From positions 1-64,000 of the forward strand of contig UQHR01000002.1 of assembly GCA_900540905.1 (NCBI GenBank): a stretch of 64,000 nucleotides of DNA. Direction: 5' to 3'. The notes below the pieces were generated by a model, which worked only from the letters and a program-made list of their open reading frames with translations, did no database searches and was not told where the DNA came from. Shown here piece after piece: positions 44,886 to 53,837 of the stretch. The DNA is from an uncultured Collinsella sp. (GTDB lineage Bacteria; Actinomycetota; Coriobacteriia; Coriobacteriales; Coriobacteriaceae). How positions within the stretch are numbered: the first letter of the stretch is position 1; each line of letters starts with the position of its first letter. The position numbers were made by a program, and so were the translations under genes.

Positions 44886-45152
44886 TTAAGCGTTGATGCT
44901 GTTCACGAGCTTGGCAAGACCGGACTTGCGGTTGGAAGCCTGGTTCTTGTGGATAACATGCTTGGCGGCAGCCATGTCGAGACGCTTGGTGACGGTCTTG
45001 AGGGCAGCCTGGGCCTTCTCGGCGTCGCCCTCGGCGACGGCGGACTGGACGTGCTTGGTCAGCGTCTTGAGCTCGGACTTGACAGCCTTGTTACGCATGC
45101 GAGCTGCCTCATTGGTGCGGATACGCTTCTTCTGAGACTTGATGTTTGCCAC
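44886..45152 (-). CDS. rpsT: 30S ribosomal protein S20
   Basis: Small-subunit protein of 88 residues that binds 16S rRNA. It begins with the S20 signature ANIKSQKKRIRTNEAARMRNKAVKS, cut here to the first part, and ends NRKSGLAKLVNSINA. Translation starts at GTG 45152; the longer reading to 45221 has no ribosome binding site. rpsT next to holA, comEC and lepA is a common arrangement. Confidence 0.96.
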   Translation of the reverse strand: MANIKSQKKRIRTNEAARMRNKAVKSELKTLTKHVQSAVAEGDAEKAQAALKTVTKRLDMAAAKHVIHKNQASNRKSGLAKLVNSINA

Positions 45153-45282
45153 TTCTGGAGTTCCTTTCGAGTTCCTTGCAAAAAATGTATGACACCTCTG
45201 AGACACGGTGAGGTCATGCAAGCGCCTACTATAGCACGCTCCCCCTCAAAGGGATAGAACGAATTTGTCAAATAGGCAGGTA

Positions 45283-46248
45283 TCAACACGATTTTCTCAA
45301 GATGTTCGTAATCCAGAGCAAAAGCGCGGTCTGAGAATCGGCCGAACCCTTGAGCGCGAGCTCCACATCAACGGCACCCTCGAGCGCTGCGACGAGCTCT
45401 GCCATCGAAAAGCGACGTGCCCAGGTCAGGTGATTCTTGACCTGCCAGGACTGGAGTTTGAGCGTTGCGGCCAGCTCACGACCCTGTCCGCGCGCATCGA
45501 GCGCCTTGGCAACGATAAGCTCGCGAATGCGGCCGCACAGCAATGTGTACGTCCACACGTAGCTCTTGGCGGGCAGCAGCCCAAAGAGCTCGAGCGACCG
45601 GCGCATATCGCGGGCCGAGACCGCGTTGAGGAAGTCCCAGGGCTGAACTTCGGCCGTGCGCACGATCCAGCGCTCCACATCGGCAAGCTCAATTTGCGGT
45701 GCCTCGACCATCTGGGCAAGCTTAGCCAAGTCGTTATCGAGCATGCGGGTGTTCTCACCCGAACGCGAGACGAGCTCCTCGGCGGCCGCCGTCGAGATCG
45801 ACTTGCCGTGCTGCGTCGCCATCTGCTGCACGCGGCGCGGTAGCTCCCAGCGCTTGGTGCCGGAGCAATCGATCACAGCCTTCTTGTCGATCTTGGCGAT
45901 CGCCTTATACAGGCGCGTGTTCTTGGCAAGCGAGTCGGCGATGATGAGGCAGACCGTTGTGGGGCTGGGACTCGCCAGATACTCGACGAGCGGCTCCGAG
46001 ACCGCCTTGGCGAGCTTTGAGCAGCCGTCAAGGATTACCAGGCGAAACTCGCTGCCCATCGGAAAGGTGTTAAGCGATCCGATAATGGACTCGATATCGG
46101 GGTCTTTGGTCATGTCGCGCTCGTCGAGGTTGAACTCAACCATACCCGACTTTTCCAGACGCGCTTTCATACGCGAGACGGCGTGATCGCGCTTGACTCC
46201 GTCGGTACCGACAATCAGATATGCCGGCAGCAGACCGGTTTCGGACAT
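45283..46248 (-). CDS. holA: DNA polymerase III delta subunit
   Basis: Subunit of the clamp loader that opens the sliding clamp. The 321-residue protein begins LPAYLIVGTDGVKRDHAV, and contains the NTRLYKAI segment, the LVSRSGENTRMLDNDLAKLA segment and a helical C-terminus (LAATLKLQSWQVKNHL). The ATG at 46248 follows GGGAGGGGAG. It is the last gene of the comEA-comEC-holA unit; in many genomes this delta subunit also lies directly behind comEC. Confidence 0.92.
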   Translation of the reverse strand: MSETGLLPAYLIVGTDGVKRDHAVSRMKARLEKSGMVEFNLDERDMTKDPDIESIIGSLNTFPMGSEFRLVILDGCSKLAKAVSEPLVEYLASPSPTTVCLIIADSLAKNTRLYKAIAKIDKKAVIDCSGTKRWELPRRVQQMATQHGKSISTAAAEELVSRSGENTRMLDNDLAKLAQMVEAPQIELADVERWIVRTAEVQPWDFLNAVSARDMRRSLELFGLLPAKSYVWTYTLLCGRIRELIVAKALDARGQGRELAATLKLQSWQVKNHLTWARRFSMAELVAALEGAVDVELALKGSADSQTALLLWITNILRKSC

Positions 46249-46326
46249 TGCGCTCCCCTCCCGCAGGCCTTCGTATTCGTTCCGTGCCATTCTAGCCCAG
46301 GGGCCCACCACACGCCAACGACGTCG

Positions 46327-48630
46327 TCACGGTCGCTGGCATCGCATCGCAAAGCCATTCGCAGTCGGCGTGATGGTGATATCGCCGTGTTCGATGGTGC
46401 ACGCGAACACGCCGCCCGCTTCCTTAACGGCATCGATGCAGGCATCGGACGGATGGCCGTATCGATTCCCCTCGCCCGCGCTCGCGAGGGAAAGCTCGGG
46501 CTTCAGGACGTCCAGCAACTCACCATCAACTGAAACCTTAGAGCCGTGATGCCCAAGTTTAAGGACATCGATATCCCCCACCTCCTGCACGAATTCCCGT
46601 TCTTGGTCAAGCTCGGCATCACCGGTGAGGAGTATGCGCAGGCCCTTGCCTTCCTGATCATAAGAGAGCAGCAGGACAAGCGAGTCCTCATTTCCCTCGC
46701 CATCCACGGACTCGAATGGCCACACCACGCGGGCGCAAAAAGAGCCGATGTCGACCGTATCCCCACGGCACACCTGCCGATACTCCACGCCAGGTCGGTT
46801 CAATACCTCGGCAGGAGCATCCTCCAGCGCATCCGCCGCCACGGCAATCGTTCCGACCGAAAACTGTTCGAGCACGGCAGGCAGACCACCCCAGTGGTCC
46901 TCATCCCAATGCGTCACAAAGACGGCATCGATATGGTGCACGTTATTGCGAACCAACGCCGCCACCACGCGCTCGTCGAGCCCGCAGTCGACGAGCGCCA
47001 CTGCGCCGCCCTGGCGAATAAGAATCGCATCGGCCTGGCCCACATCGAGCACCGTCACCGAAGGCGGAGCGAATCGATCCCAGTAGGCGTACGGAATCGC
47101 AGCCAAGAGCACCAGGCATGCAAGCCCCACCGCCATAGGACGTGCACGGGGACGCGGCCACCGGACAAGCAGAACCGCCAGCAAACACGGCACTAGGTAA
47201 ATCCACTTGCTATCGGGCGGCACACTCACGGATGCACCCGGCACGGCGGCAAACAGCTGCTCGAAAAACAGCGCGCAACGGGCGGCAATCATGGGCACAA
47301 CGAGCGCCCAAGTCCGCAACGGTCCCACGAGCGAAAAGGGAACCAGCACGATGGACAAAGCAAGCAGTACGCTCACCACCGGACCGATGACCGCATTTGC
47401 CAACGGAGCAATGAGCGAGAACGTACCGAATGCAGGAATGGTAATGGGAAGTGTCGCCAGTTGCGAGCACAGCGTGACGGAAAGCATACTGGCAACGCCC
47501 GATGGCACACCCAGTTCACCCAAAGCGTAGGTCGCATAGGGGCAAAAGCACAGAATGGCTAAGACGCTGGCACATGAAAGCTGAAAGCCCATCTCGAACA
47601 GCACCGTCGGCCGCAGTAGCACAAAGATGGACATGGTTACGAAGAGTGCCGATGCGCCGTGCCGGCGACGCCCCGCGCCGTTTACGACAAGCGTCGCGAA
47701 CACCATGCAGCACGCGCGCACGGCCGAGGGAGACGCGCCCGTAAAGGCAGCGTAGCCAACAAGCGTTATCGCCAATATCGCCCGCTGAAGACCACGTGAG
47801 CACCGAGTCTTTTGCAATACACCCTCGATTACAAACCCCACGATAGCCAAATGGCTGCCCGAGACGGCAATAAGATGCGCCGTTCCCGTCAACGAAAACC
47901 AGTCGCCCGCCGGCTGGGCGCGCAGCTCGGCCGAACGACCGCAGACGACACCGGCTATGAGCGCACGCGCCGGGTCGGTCGCAGGCGCGATGGACGTTAG
48001 CAGCCCATTTCGCAGCCGAAGCAGCGGGCCCGGAGAGCCCTCATCGACCGGCACAATCCGAACGGCTTGAACCTTGCGCACCTCGCCTCGGAGCACGCGC
48101 GATCGTCCATATGCATCGTTCTCAAAACGTGAAACACGACCGATAACACGCACGTGCGCCCCGACCTTGAGCTCGCGGTCACACGATAGGCGAACCGTTG
48201 CCAAGTTCTTACCGTCCGCGCGTGCCTCGCAGGTATAGGAATATACGTCGTCGTTTATGGATGGATCACCCTGCACGACAAACTCGAGGCTGCTTGCCGC
48301 TCGACCGTCGAGCGCCTTCGAGGCGCCTAGCGTGCCCACAGCCCACCACGCCGAGACGACCGCTCCCGCCACGAGACCGACGGACGCGGCATACAGCCAC
48401 CGCTTCCAAGGGGCAAGCCGCGCACAAGATTGAGCCAGCAAAACGAATACCGCCGCCGCAACGGGAATGGCCCATAGCGGCCCGACTGCCGGCGCCTGCT
48501 CCCTCAGCAGCGCATCAGCGGTCACGTTGAGCACCAAGGCGCAGCTCATGCACATGCCGGCACAAAGGGCCATCGTCCACGGCATCAGAGGTCGCGGAGG
48601 CATCACATGTTCGCGCTCGGTCGCACTCAT
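46327..48630 (-). CDS. comEC: Competence channel protein ComEC/Rec2
   Basis: Membrane channel that moves one strand of external DNA into the cell. The protein of 767 residues has an N-terminal OB-like domain after two helices, the competence domain with ISGSHLAIVGF-type motif (VSGSHLAIVGF), many membrane helices and a C-terminal metallo-beta-lactamase domain (THWDEDHWGG). Its ATG overlaps the comEA stop by four bases (ATGA). Together with comEA and cinA it suggests a DNA uptake system. Confidence 0.93.
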   Translation of the reverse strand: MSATEREHVMPPRPLMPWTMALCAGMCMSCALVLNVTADALLREQAPAVGPLWAIPVAAAVFVLLAQSCARLAPWKRWLYAASVGLVAGAVVSAWWAVGTLGASKALDGRAASSLEFVVQGDPSINDDVYSYTCEARADGKNLATVRLSCDRELKVGAHVRVIGRVSRFENDAYGRSRVLRGEVRKVQAVRIVPVDEGSPGPLLRLRNGLLTSIAPATDPARALIAGVVCGRSAELRAQPAGDWFSLTGTAHLIAVSGSHLAIVGFVIEGVLQKTRCSRGLQRAILAITLVGYAAFTGASPSAVRACCMVFATLVVNGAGRRRHGASALFVTMSIFVLLRPTVLFEMGFQLSCASVLAILCFCPYATYALGELGVPSGVASMLSVTLCSQLATLPITIPAFGTFSLIAPLANAVIGPVVSVLLALSIVLVPFSLVGPLRTWALVVPMIAARCALFFEQLFAAVPGASVSVPPDSKWIYLVPCLLAVLLVRWPRPRARPMAVGLACLVLLAAIPYAYWDRFAPPSVTVLDVGQADAILIRQGGAVALVDCGLDERVVAALVRNNVHHIDAVFVTHWDEDHWGGLPAVLEQFSVGTIAVAADALEDAPAEVLNRPGVEYRQVCRGDTVDIGSFCARVVWPFESVDGEGNEDSLVLLLSYDQEGKGLRILLTGDAELDQEREFVQEVGDIDVLKLGHHGSKVSVDGELLDVLKPELSLASAGEGNRYGHPSDACIDAVKEAGGVFACTIEHGDITITPTANGFAMRCQRP

Positions 48631-49340
48631 ACGCAGATACAATCTTTGTTTTTGGCGAGCTTCTTCTCACCGATCCCCGACACACGCATCAGATCGTCAA
48701 CCGAGGCAAAAGCACCGTTCTTTGTCCGCTCATCGATAATCGACTGGGCCATGGAGGGGCCGATGCCCGAAAGCGTCTGCAGCTCTGCCGCGCTTGCCGT
48801 ATTGATATTTACTAGGCCTGTTGCGCCACTCACGCCCGATGATGCGGAAGCCCCACCATCAACACCGGCTTCCGCAATGGACGCCTGCTGCTCCCCTACC
48901 GTTGGAACGTGAATCTTCTGTCCATCGACGACCTTAGATGCCCGATTGAGCCCCGTAACGTCTGCCTCGGGCGCCAGCCCGCCGGCGGCATCAATCGCCT
49001 GAGCCACCCGCGCGCCGTCCTTGAGACGATATACACCGGGCGACACAACGGCGCCATCGACATCGACATAGACCTCTGCCGCGGCAGAAGCCTTAGACGA
49101 AGAGCCTTCGGATGTCTTTCCGCTCGAAGCATCGCCGGATCCCGGCTCCACTAACGAATCCGAACCATCAGTGCGCTCAAACGACACACTGCCGGCACCG
49201 CCGCCAAGGTTCGCCATCGCCAGTCCACTCGCCATCGCAATGACGACCAGTATCGCCATCACCACCGCCTTATGACCGAGCAGCTTGTCCGCCAAGCGGT
49301 CCATCCGTTTGACCCGTTCGTGTTGTTCGCGCTGCGCCAT
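48627..49340 (-). CDS. comEA: Competence protein ComEA
   Basis: Membrane-bound receptor for external double-stranded DNA, 237 residues. A short cytoplasmic N-terminus is followed by one helix (about 25-45), a Ser/Gly-rich linker, a SLBB domain (YVDVDGAVVSPGVYRL) and a C-terminal double helix-hairpin-helix (VNINTASAAELQTLSGIGPSMAQSI and VSGIGEKKL). The start at 49340 follows GGGAGG. Upstream at 49419-49435 lies a motif that also occurs upstream of recA. Confidence 0.93.
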   Translation of the reverse strand: MAQREQHERVKRMDRLADKLLGHKAVVMAILVVIAMASGLAMANLGGGAGSVSFERTDGSDSLVEPGSGDASSGKTSEGSSSKASAAAEVYVDVDGAVVSPGVYRLKDGARVAQAIDAAGGLAPEADVTGLNRASKVVDGQKIHVPTVGEQQASIAEAGVDGGASASSGVSGATGLVNINTASAAELQTLSGIGPSMAQSIIDERTKNGAFASVDDLMRVSGIGEKKLAKNKDCICV

Positions 49341-49418
49341 AGCAAAACCTCCCAACACCATCGTGTCAGGAAAAGAGTCCTGCAACAGCCATTCTCCAAA
49401 ACCGGTTTTCGCGGTCAA

Positions 49419-49435
49419 ACCAAAAGCCGACCAAA
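49419..49435 (-). promoter_or_regulatory. Motif shared with the recA upstream region
   Basis: ACCAAAAGCCGACCAAA lies 79-95 bases before the comEA start codon and matches 20621-20637 (upstream of recA, same orientation) at 16 of 17 bases. Its two CCAAA units are 11 bases apart, as in the recA array; another CCAAA lies at 49396. Confidence 0.5.
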
Positions 49436-49513
49436 ACCTTGCAAAAATCTGTCCATTTATTCAGGCACACGTCAGCAAATGAACACTTAGCCGCAAAATG
49501 CCCAGATAGCAAA

Positions 49514-49543
49514 AGACCGACGATGCAGGCGCATCGTCGGTCT
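49514..49543 (-). terminator. Terminator of the mihF-gmk-rpoZ-thiI unit
   Basis: AGACCGACGATGC (49514-49526) and GCATCGTCGGTCT (49531-49543) form a perfect 13-bp stem with a 4-nt loop; TTTT follows on the minus strand. Confidence 0.9.
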
Positions 49544-49553
49544 ATGCACAAAT

Positions 49554-50798
49554 TTACTCGTGATCTTGGTAAATCTCACGCGGAGCAAGCTCCGAATGGT
49601 TGCGTTTTAAGGTCTTAGGGGCCTTATACGTGTTGCTCTCGAAGTCGATGTACTCGGTCTGCTTGAGCAGGCGCTCGATCATCTCCTCGTGATCGAACAA
49701 CTCCCAAGCCTCATGCACGGCATCGAGTTTAGCGTGCGTCTCGGGACGGCGCGGCATAAACAGCGTGCAGCAGTCGGGAGCGGCCTCAGTCGAGATATCG
49801 AACGTACCGATCTCCTCGGCGCGCGCGATGATCTCCTGCTTGTCCGAACCGATGAGAGGACGGAACACGGGGATCTTCACGGCCTCGTTGACGGCCATGA
49901 TGTTCTCAAGCGTTTGGGAGGCAACCTGCCCAAGCGATTCACCCGTAACGATGGCCTTGGCGCCCTCGATGTGTGCAATGCGCTCGGCAACCGAATACAT
50001 AATGCGGCGATACATGATCACGCGCAGGTTGCTGGGACAGGTGACCGAAATCTCACGCTGGCAGTCGCCAAACGGCACCACGTACAGGCGACCGATCTGG
50101 ACACCCGGCTCAAGCGCACGGATGATGTCCTGTACCAAATACTCGCTCGTATCGGGCGTCTGCGGACGACCGGAGAAATGTACCGGCACGCACACCGCAC
50201 CGCGACGCGCGAGCATCCAAGTCGCCACCGGAGAATCGATACCCGACGACAGCAGCGTCACGACCTTGCCGGCAGAACCCACCGGCAGACCGCCCACGCC
50301 GCGCTCGGAGCGCGCGTACACATAAACGCTACCCTGAACCACCAGTACGTGCACCATGGCATCGGGGTCGTGCATTTGAACCTTTTTATCGGGGAAGGCC
50401 TCACACAACACCTCGCCCACCTGACGATTGATATCAATCGAGGTGAGCTCATAGTCGGTATTGGAGCGCTTGGCGTGCACCTTAAACGAATCGAAAGGAC
50501 CAAACTCGCGCAGCGCCTTGACGGCGGCGGCACAGTACTCCTGCGGGTCGCGGTTAGTGTGATACGCCAAAGACACACGAGCAACGCCGGGAACGGTGCG
50601 AATGACACGCGCCGCCTCATCGGCCTGATGCTCGTTAAAGGTCACGAGGATATAACCGGAAATTCGAGACACGGCATTCACGGAAAAGGCGGCCAAGGCC
50701 GCCTTGATGTTATCCATGAGGATATGCTCAAAATGTGCGCGGTTCTTACCCTTCAGTCCAACCTCGTGATAGTGGACCAGGCAGACGCGAGCCGCCAT
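49554..50798 (-). CDS. thiI: tRNA 4-thiouridine synthase ThiI
   Basis: Adenylates U8 of tRNA for sulfur transfer and in some organisms helps make the thiamine thiazole. The 414-residue protein has an N-terminal ferredoxin-like and THUMP region (about 1-165) and a PP-loop domain with SSGIDSPVATWM. It ends without the rhodanese domain of the E. coli enzyme, as in most Gram-positive ThiI proteins, which use a dedicated cysteine desulfurase instead. It follows the rpoZ stop directly. Confidence 0.95.
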   Translation of the reverse strand: MAARVCLVHYHEVGLKGKNRAHFEHILMDNIKAALAAFSVNAVSRISGYILVTFNEHQADEAARVIRTVPGVARVSLAYHTNRDPQEYCAAAVKALREFGPFDSFKVHAKRSNTDYELTSIDINRQVGEVLCEAFPDKKVQMHDPDAMVHVLVVQGSVYVYARSERGVGGLPVGSAGKVVTLLSSGIDSPVATWMLARRGAVCVPVHFSGRPQTPDTSEYLVQDIIRALEPGVQIGRLYVVPFGDCQREISVTCPSNLRVIMYRRIMYSVAERIAHIEGAKAIVTGESLGQVASQTLENIMAVNEAVKIPVFRPLIGSDKQEIIARAEEIGTFDISTEAAPDCCTLFMPRRPETHAKLDAVHEAWELFDHEEMIERLLKQTEYIDFESNTYKAPKTLKRNHSELAPREIYQDHE

Positions 50799-51080
50799 TT
50801 AGGCTTCAGCAACCTTGTGGCCGAGCGCCTTCTCGTAACGGGCCTCGTCGTAAGAGATGTCGCCATCGACAATCTCGTCCATAGCCATCGAGATGGTATC
50901 GGCACCGGAAAGCCCGATGGTAATGTCATCAACATCCTGGACGGCAAGCACGCGGTTGTGCTGGCCACGCAGCATGCTATTGATGTCGCAGGCGCGCTTG
51001 GAGGCAAGCGAAGCGAGCAAGAAGCGGTTGTGATCGGTCTTCTCCAGAAGATCGTCAATGCAAGGCTTTACAACGGACAC
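50799..51080 (-). CDS. rpoZ: RNA polymerase omega subunit
   Basis: Small subunit that helps fold and hold beta-prime, 93 residues. It begins with CIDDLLEKTDHNRFLLASLASKRACDINSM, cut here, where KRA-x-DIN corresponds to the conserved KRARQIN box. Translation starts at GTG 51080. It lies between gmk and thiI; rpoZ beside gmk and mihF is the standard actinobacterial order. Confidence 0.94.
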   Translation of the reverse strand: MSVVKPCIDDLLEKTDHNRFLLASLASKRACDINSMLRGQHNRVLAVQDVDDITIGLSGADTISMAMDEIVDGDISYDEARYEKALGHKVAEA

Positions 51081-51085
51081 GGACC

Positions 51086-51655
51086 TCAGATCCTTTCATG
51101 CATATCGAGAACGCGAACGAGCTCATCGGTCGCGCGGTCGAGATCGTCATTCACCACGACGTCGTCGTAGCGGTCAGCAAGGGCAAGCTCATCGGCGGCG
51201 TTTGCCATACGCAGCTCAATCGTCTCGGGCGTCTCGGTACCGCGACCGACTAGACGCTCGCGAAGCACCTCGAGCGAAGGCGGCTTGATAAAGATCAGCA
51301 CGGCCTCGGGGAAACGCTCCTTCACCTGCAGGGCACCCTGGACATCGATCTCCAGAATCAGAGACGCGCCCGAGGCGAGCTTGGACTGGACCTCGCTCAC
51401 CAACGTGCCGTAGCAGTTTCCGTGGACCTCGGCCCACTCAACAAACTCACCGTTTGCCACGCGGCGGTCGAACTCCTCACGCGTCAGAAAAAAGTAGTTG
51501 ACGCCGTCGACCTCACCTTTGCGTGGTGCTCGCGTGGTAGCCGAAACCGTCAGGCCCAGGTTCGAGCGGCGCTCGCGCACACGAGTGACGAGCGTACCCT
51601 TGCCTGCGCCTGACGGTCCAGAAATCACAAAGAGCTTGGAATCCTGAGCGCTCAC
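51086..51655 (-). CDS. gmk: Guanylate kinase
   Basis: Phosphorylates GMP and dGMP to the diphosphates. The 189-residue protein has the P-loop ISGPSGAGKGTL, the GMP-binding TTRAPRKGEVDGVNYFF and the lid region. Translation starts at GTG 51655, the base next to the mihF stop codon, so the two are translationally coupled. Confidence 0.97.
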   Translation of the reverse strand: MSAQDSKLFVISGPSGAGKGTLVTRVRERRSNLGLTVSATTRAPRKGEVDGVNYFFLTREEFDRRVANGEFVEWAEVHGNCYGTLVSEVQSKLASGASLILEIDVQGALQVKERFPEAVLIFIKPPSLEVLRERLVGRGTETPETIELRMANAADELALADRYDDVVVNDDLDRATDELVRVLDMHERI

Positions 51656-51964
51656 TTATTTGGTCAGCTGCTCGAGGAGCTGCTCGCGCTGACGGACGCC
51701 GAGGCCCTGGACGCGACGGGTAGCGGAGATACCGAGCTCCTCCATGATCTTGGCGGCCTTGGCCTTGCCATAACCAGGGAGAGACTCGATGAGGGTGGAA
51801 ACCTTCATGCGGGAAGCGATGGGGTCATCGGAGTTGAGCACGGACTCGAGGGACTTCTCGCCCTTCTTGATCTGCTCGCGAAGCTCAGCGCGGGCGTGAC
51901 GTGCAGCAGCAGCCTTCTCAAGAGCCTGCTTGCGCTGCTCATCGGTAAGCTGAGGGAGTGCCAT
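51656..51964 (-). CDS. mihF: Integration host factor, actinobacterial type (mIHF)
   Basis: Nucleoid-associated DNA-binding protein of 102 residues, unrelated to the HU/IHF fold. Family segments are MALPQLTDEQRKQALEKA, VLNSDDPIASRMKVSTLIESLPGYGKAKA and MEELGISATRRVQGLG, including the helix-two-turn-helix region. The ATG at 51964 follows GGAGGT. It lies in front of gmk and rpoZ as in Mycobacterium. A palindrome upstream may allow self-control. Confidence 0.96.
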   Translation of the reverse strand: MALPQLTDEQRKQALEKAAAARHARAELREQIKKGEKSLESVLNSDDPIASRMKVSTLIESLPGYGKAKAAKIMEELGISATRRVQGLGVRQREQLLEQLTK

Positions 51965-52005
51965 TCGTACCTCCAAAAAGTTGGGTTATATCTGATTCAA
52001 TAATT

Positions 52006-52037
52006 GGCATTTTAGCACGTAGAACGTACAAAATGCC
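52006..52037 (-). promoter_or_regulatory. Palindrome upstream of mihF
   Basis: GGCATTTT (52006-52013) and AAAATGCC (52030-52037) flank an inner ACGT-aga-ACGT (52017-52027). The nested palindrome lies 42-73 bases before the mihF start codon, where an operator would be expected. Confidence 0.45.
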
Positions 52038-52100
52038 CAATCGCGGCTCCATAGGTTAGACGATACCCGCAAAAAGTGCAATATACTGCGCCCAAAGTTA

Positions 52101-52158
52101 AGCCCCTGACCTGCGATTCCACACAAAGGATGGGAAAGTTTACGCAGGCACAGGGGCT
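52101..52158. terminator. Large hairpin downstream of pyrF
   Basis: AGCCCCTG-a-CCTGCG (52101-52115) pairs with CGCAGG-ca-CAGGGGCT (52143-52158) around a 27-nt loop. On the minus strand it follows pyrF and ends near TTAACTTT; on the plus strand it ends in ATTTTGT. It probably terminates the pyr operon. The rest of 51965-52203 holds the mihF promoter. Confidence 0.6.
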
Positions 52159-52203
52159 ATTTTGTGCTAATGAGACCCAAAAGTGGTGACTTAGGGGAAT
52201 CTT

Positions 52204-52920
52204 TTAGGCGACGTTTTCGACCAGCTCAGCGACAATAGCGTCAAAGGCGGCAACCGGATCGTCGGCGCCGGTGATGGGACGGCCCACCACAATGTGGCTT
52301 GCGCCACGCTCGATAGCCTGGGAAGGCGTCGCCACGCGGGACTGGTCACCAAGGGCGGCACCCACCGGACGCACACCCGGAGTCACGATCAGAGCATCGG
52401 GACCCAGCAGCTCACGCATGTCGTGAGCCTCCATCGGCGAGCACACGATACCGTCGATGCCGTTGGCCTGAGCGAGCTTTGCCAGGCGGGCGGCCTCCTC
52501 GGCCACGGGCGACTCGACGCCGATCTCGCTCAAGGCATCCTGGTTCATGCTCGTGAGCACGGTGATGGCGACGAGCTTGGCGCGGTCCTCGCGCGCCTCC
52601 TCGGCGCCCTCGCGGCAGGCAGCGAGCATGGTGCCCGAACCCAAGCCGTGGACCGAAAGCAGATCGGCACCGGCAAGCGAGGCCGAGCGGGCGGCACCGC
52701 GAACCTGATGCGGAATATCATGGAACTTGAGGTCAAGGAAGACCTTAAAGCCCAAATCCTTGAACGTCTTGACGATCTCAGGACCCTCGGCGTAATAGAG
52801 CGTCATGCCAACCTTGAGCCAGGCGGCATGGCCCGAAAGCTCGTGGGCAAGCTCGAGCGCACGCTCACGGTCGCAGTCGAGGGCGACGATAACACGGTCG
52901 CGGGCATCGGTCTCTAGCAT
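52204..52920 (-). CDS. pyrF: Orotidine-5'-phosphate decarboxylase
   Basis: Last step of UMP synthesis, decarboxylation of OMP. The 238-residue protein has VIVALDCD at the start, the catalytic DLKFHDIPHQV motif (Asp-x-Lys-x-x-Asp) and the phosphate site near VVGRPITGADDP. The ATG at 52920 overlaps the pyrD stop by seven bases. It closes the pyr operon. Confidence 0.97.
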   Translation of the reverse strand: MLETDARDRVIVALDCDRERALELAHELSGHAAWLKVGMTLYYAEGPEIVKTFKDLGFKVFLDLKFHDIPHQVRGAARSASLAGADLLSVHGLGSGTMLAACREGAEEAREDRAKLVAITVLTSMNQDALSEIGVESPVAEEAARLAKLAQANGIDGIVCSPMEAHDMRELLGPDALIVTPGVRPVGAALGDQSRVATPSQAIERGASHIVVGRPITGADDPVAAFDAIVAELVENVA

Positions 52921-53837
52921 TCGAACGCACCTACCAGTTCGTTGATGTCCTTCACGCCCTGGGACTCGGCCCAGGCCTCGAGCTCGTGCGCGATCTTGAG
53001 CGAAGCGCACGGATCGACGAAGTTGGCCATGCCGACCGACACGCAGGTGGCGCCGGCCAGGATAAACTCGGCCGCATCTTCGCCGGTCATGACACCGCCG
53101 ACACCGTTGATGGGGATATCGACGGCCTGGGCAACCTCCCAGACCATGCGCACGGCGATGTGGTGGCACAGCGGGCCCGAAAGGCCGCCCTTGGGCTTGG
53201 CCACGCGGGACTTGCGGGTATGGACGTCGATGGCCATGCCCTGGATGGAGTTGATGACCGAAAGGCCGTCGGCGCCGGCGGCCTCGAGAGCCTTCGCAAT
53301 CTCGGCGACGTTAACCGGAGCCATCTTTACGAACAGCGGCTTATCGGTCACCTTACGGCAGGCAGCCATAACGGCAGAGGCGCCCTCGGGCGAGGAGCCC
53401 ATGGCGGCACCGCCGGCGGCGATATTGGGGCAGCTCACGTTGATCTCGTAGCCGGCAGCCCAGGGGCACAGCTCGACATACATCTCGAGCGCGCGGACAA
53501 ACTCCTCGACGGAGTGACCGGCGACCTGGCAGATGACCTGGCAACCGTCCTTGGAGAGCTGCTCGAGCCACGGACCGGACTCACGGGCAAAGGCAGCCAC
53601 GCCGGGGTTCTGAAGGCCCACGGAGTTGATCATGCCGCCCGGGATCTCGGCCATGCGGGGCGCGGGGTTGCCGGGCCAGGGCTCGGCAGCACAACCCTTG
53701 GTGGTGATGGCGCCCAGCTGGGAGACATCGAAGAAGTTCTGGAACTGCCAACCGTAGCCAAAGGTACCGGCTGCGGTGTTGATGGGGTTTTGCATCTTGA
53801 CGCCGCCGAAATCGACGGCCATGTTTACAGTACCCAC
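52914..53837 (-). CDS. pyrD: Dihydroorotate dehydrogenase class 1B, catalytic subunit
   Basis: FMN enzyme that oxidises dihydroorotate to orotate. The 307-residue protein uses cysteine as catalytic base in INVSCPN, the mark of class 1, and pairs with the adjacent PyrK for NAD reduction. GTG 53837 was chosen because AGGTGG lies eight bases upstream and the codon overlaps the pyrK stop (TAGTG); ATG 53822 is an alternative start. Confidence 0.95.
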   Translation of the reverse strand: MGTVNMAVDFGGVKMQNPINTAAGTFGYGWQFQNFFDVSQLGAITTKGCAAEPWPGNPAPRMAEIPGGMINSVGLQNPGVAAFARESGPWLEQLSKDGCQVICQVAGHSVEEFVRALEMYVELCPWAAGYEINVSCPNIAAGGAAMGSSPEGASAVMAACRKVTDKPLFVKMAPVNVAEIAKALEAAGADGLSVINSIQGMAIDVHTRKSRVAKPKGGLSGPLCHHIAVRMVWEVAQAVDIPINGVGGVMTGEDAAEFILAGATCVSVGMANFVDPCASLKIAHELEAWAESQGVKDINELVGAFEC

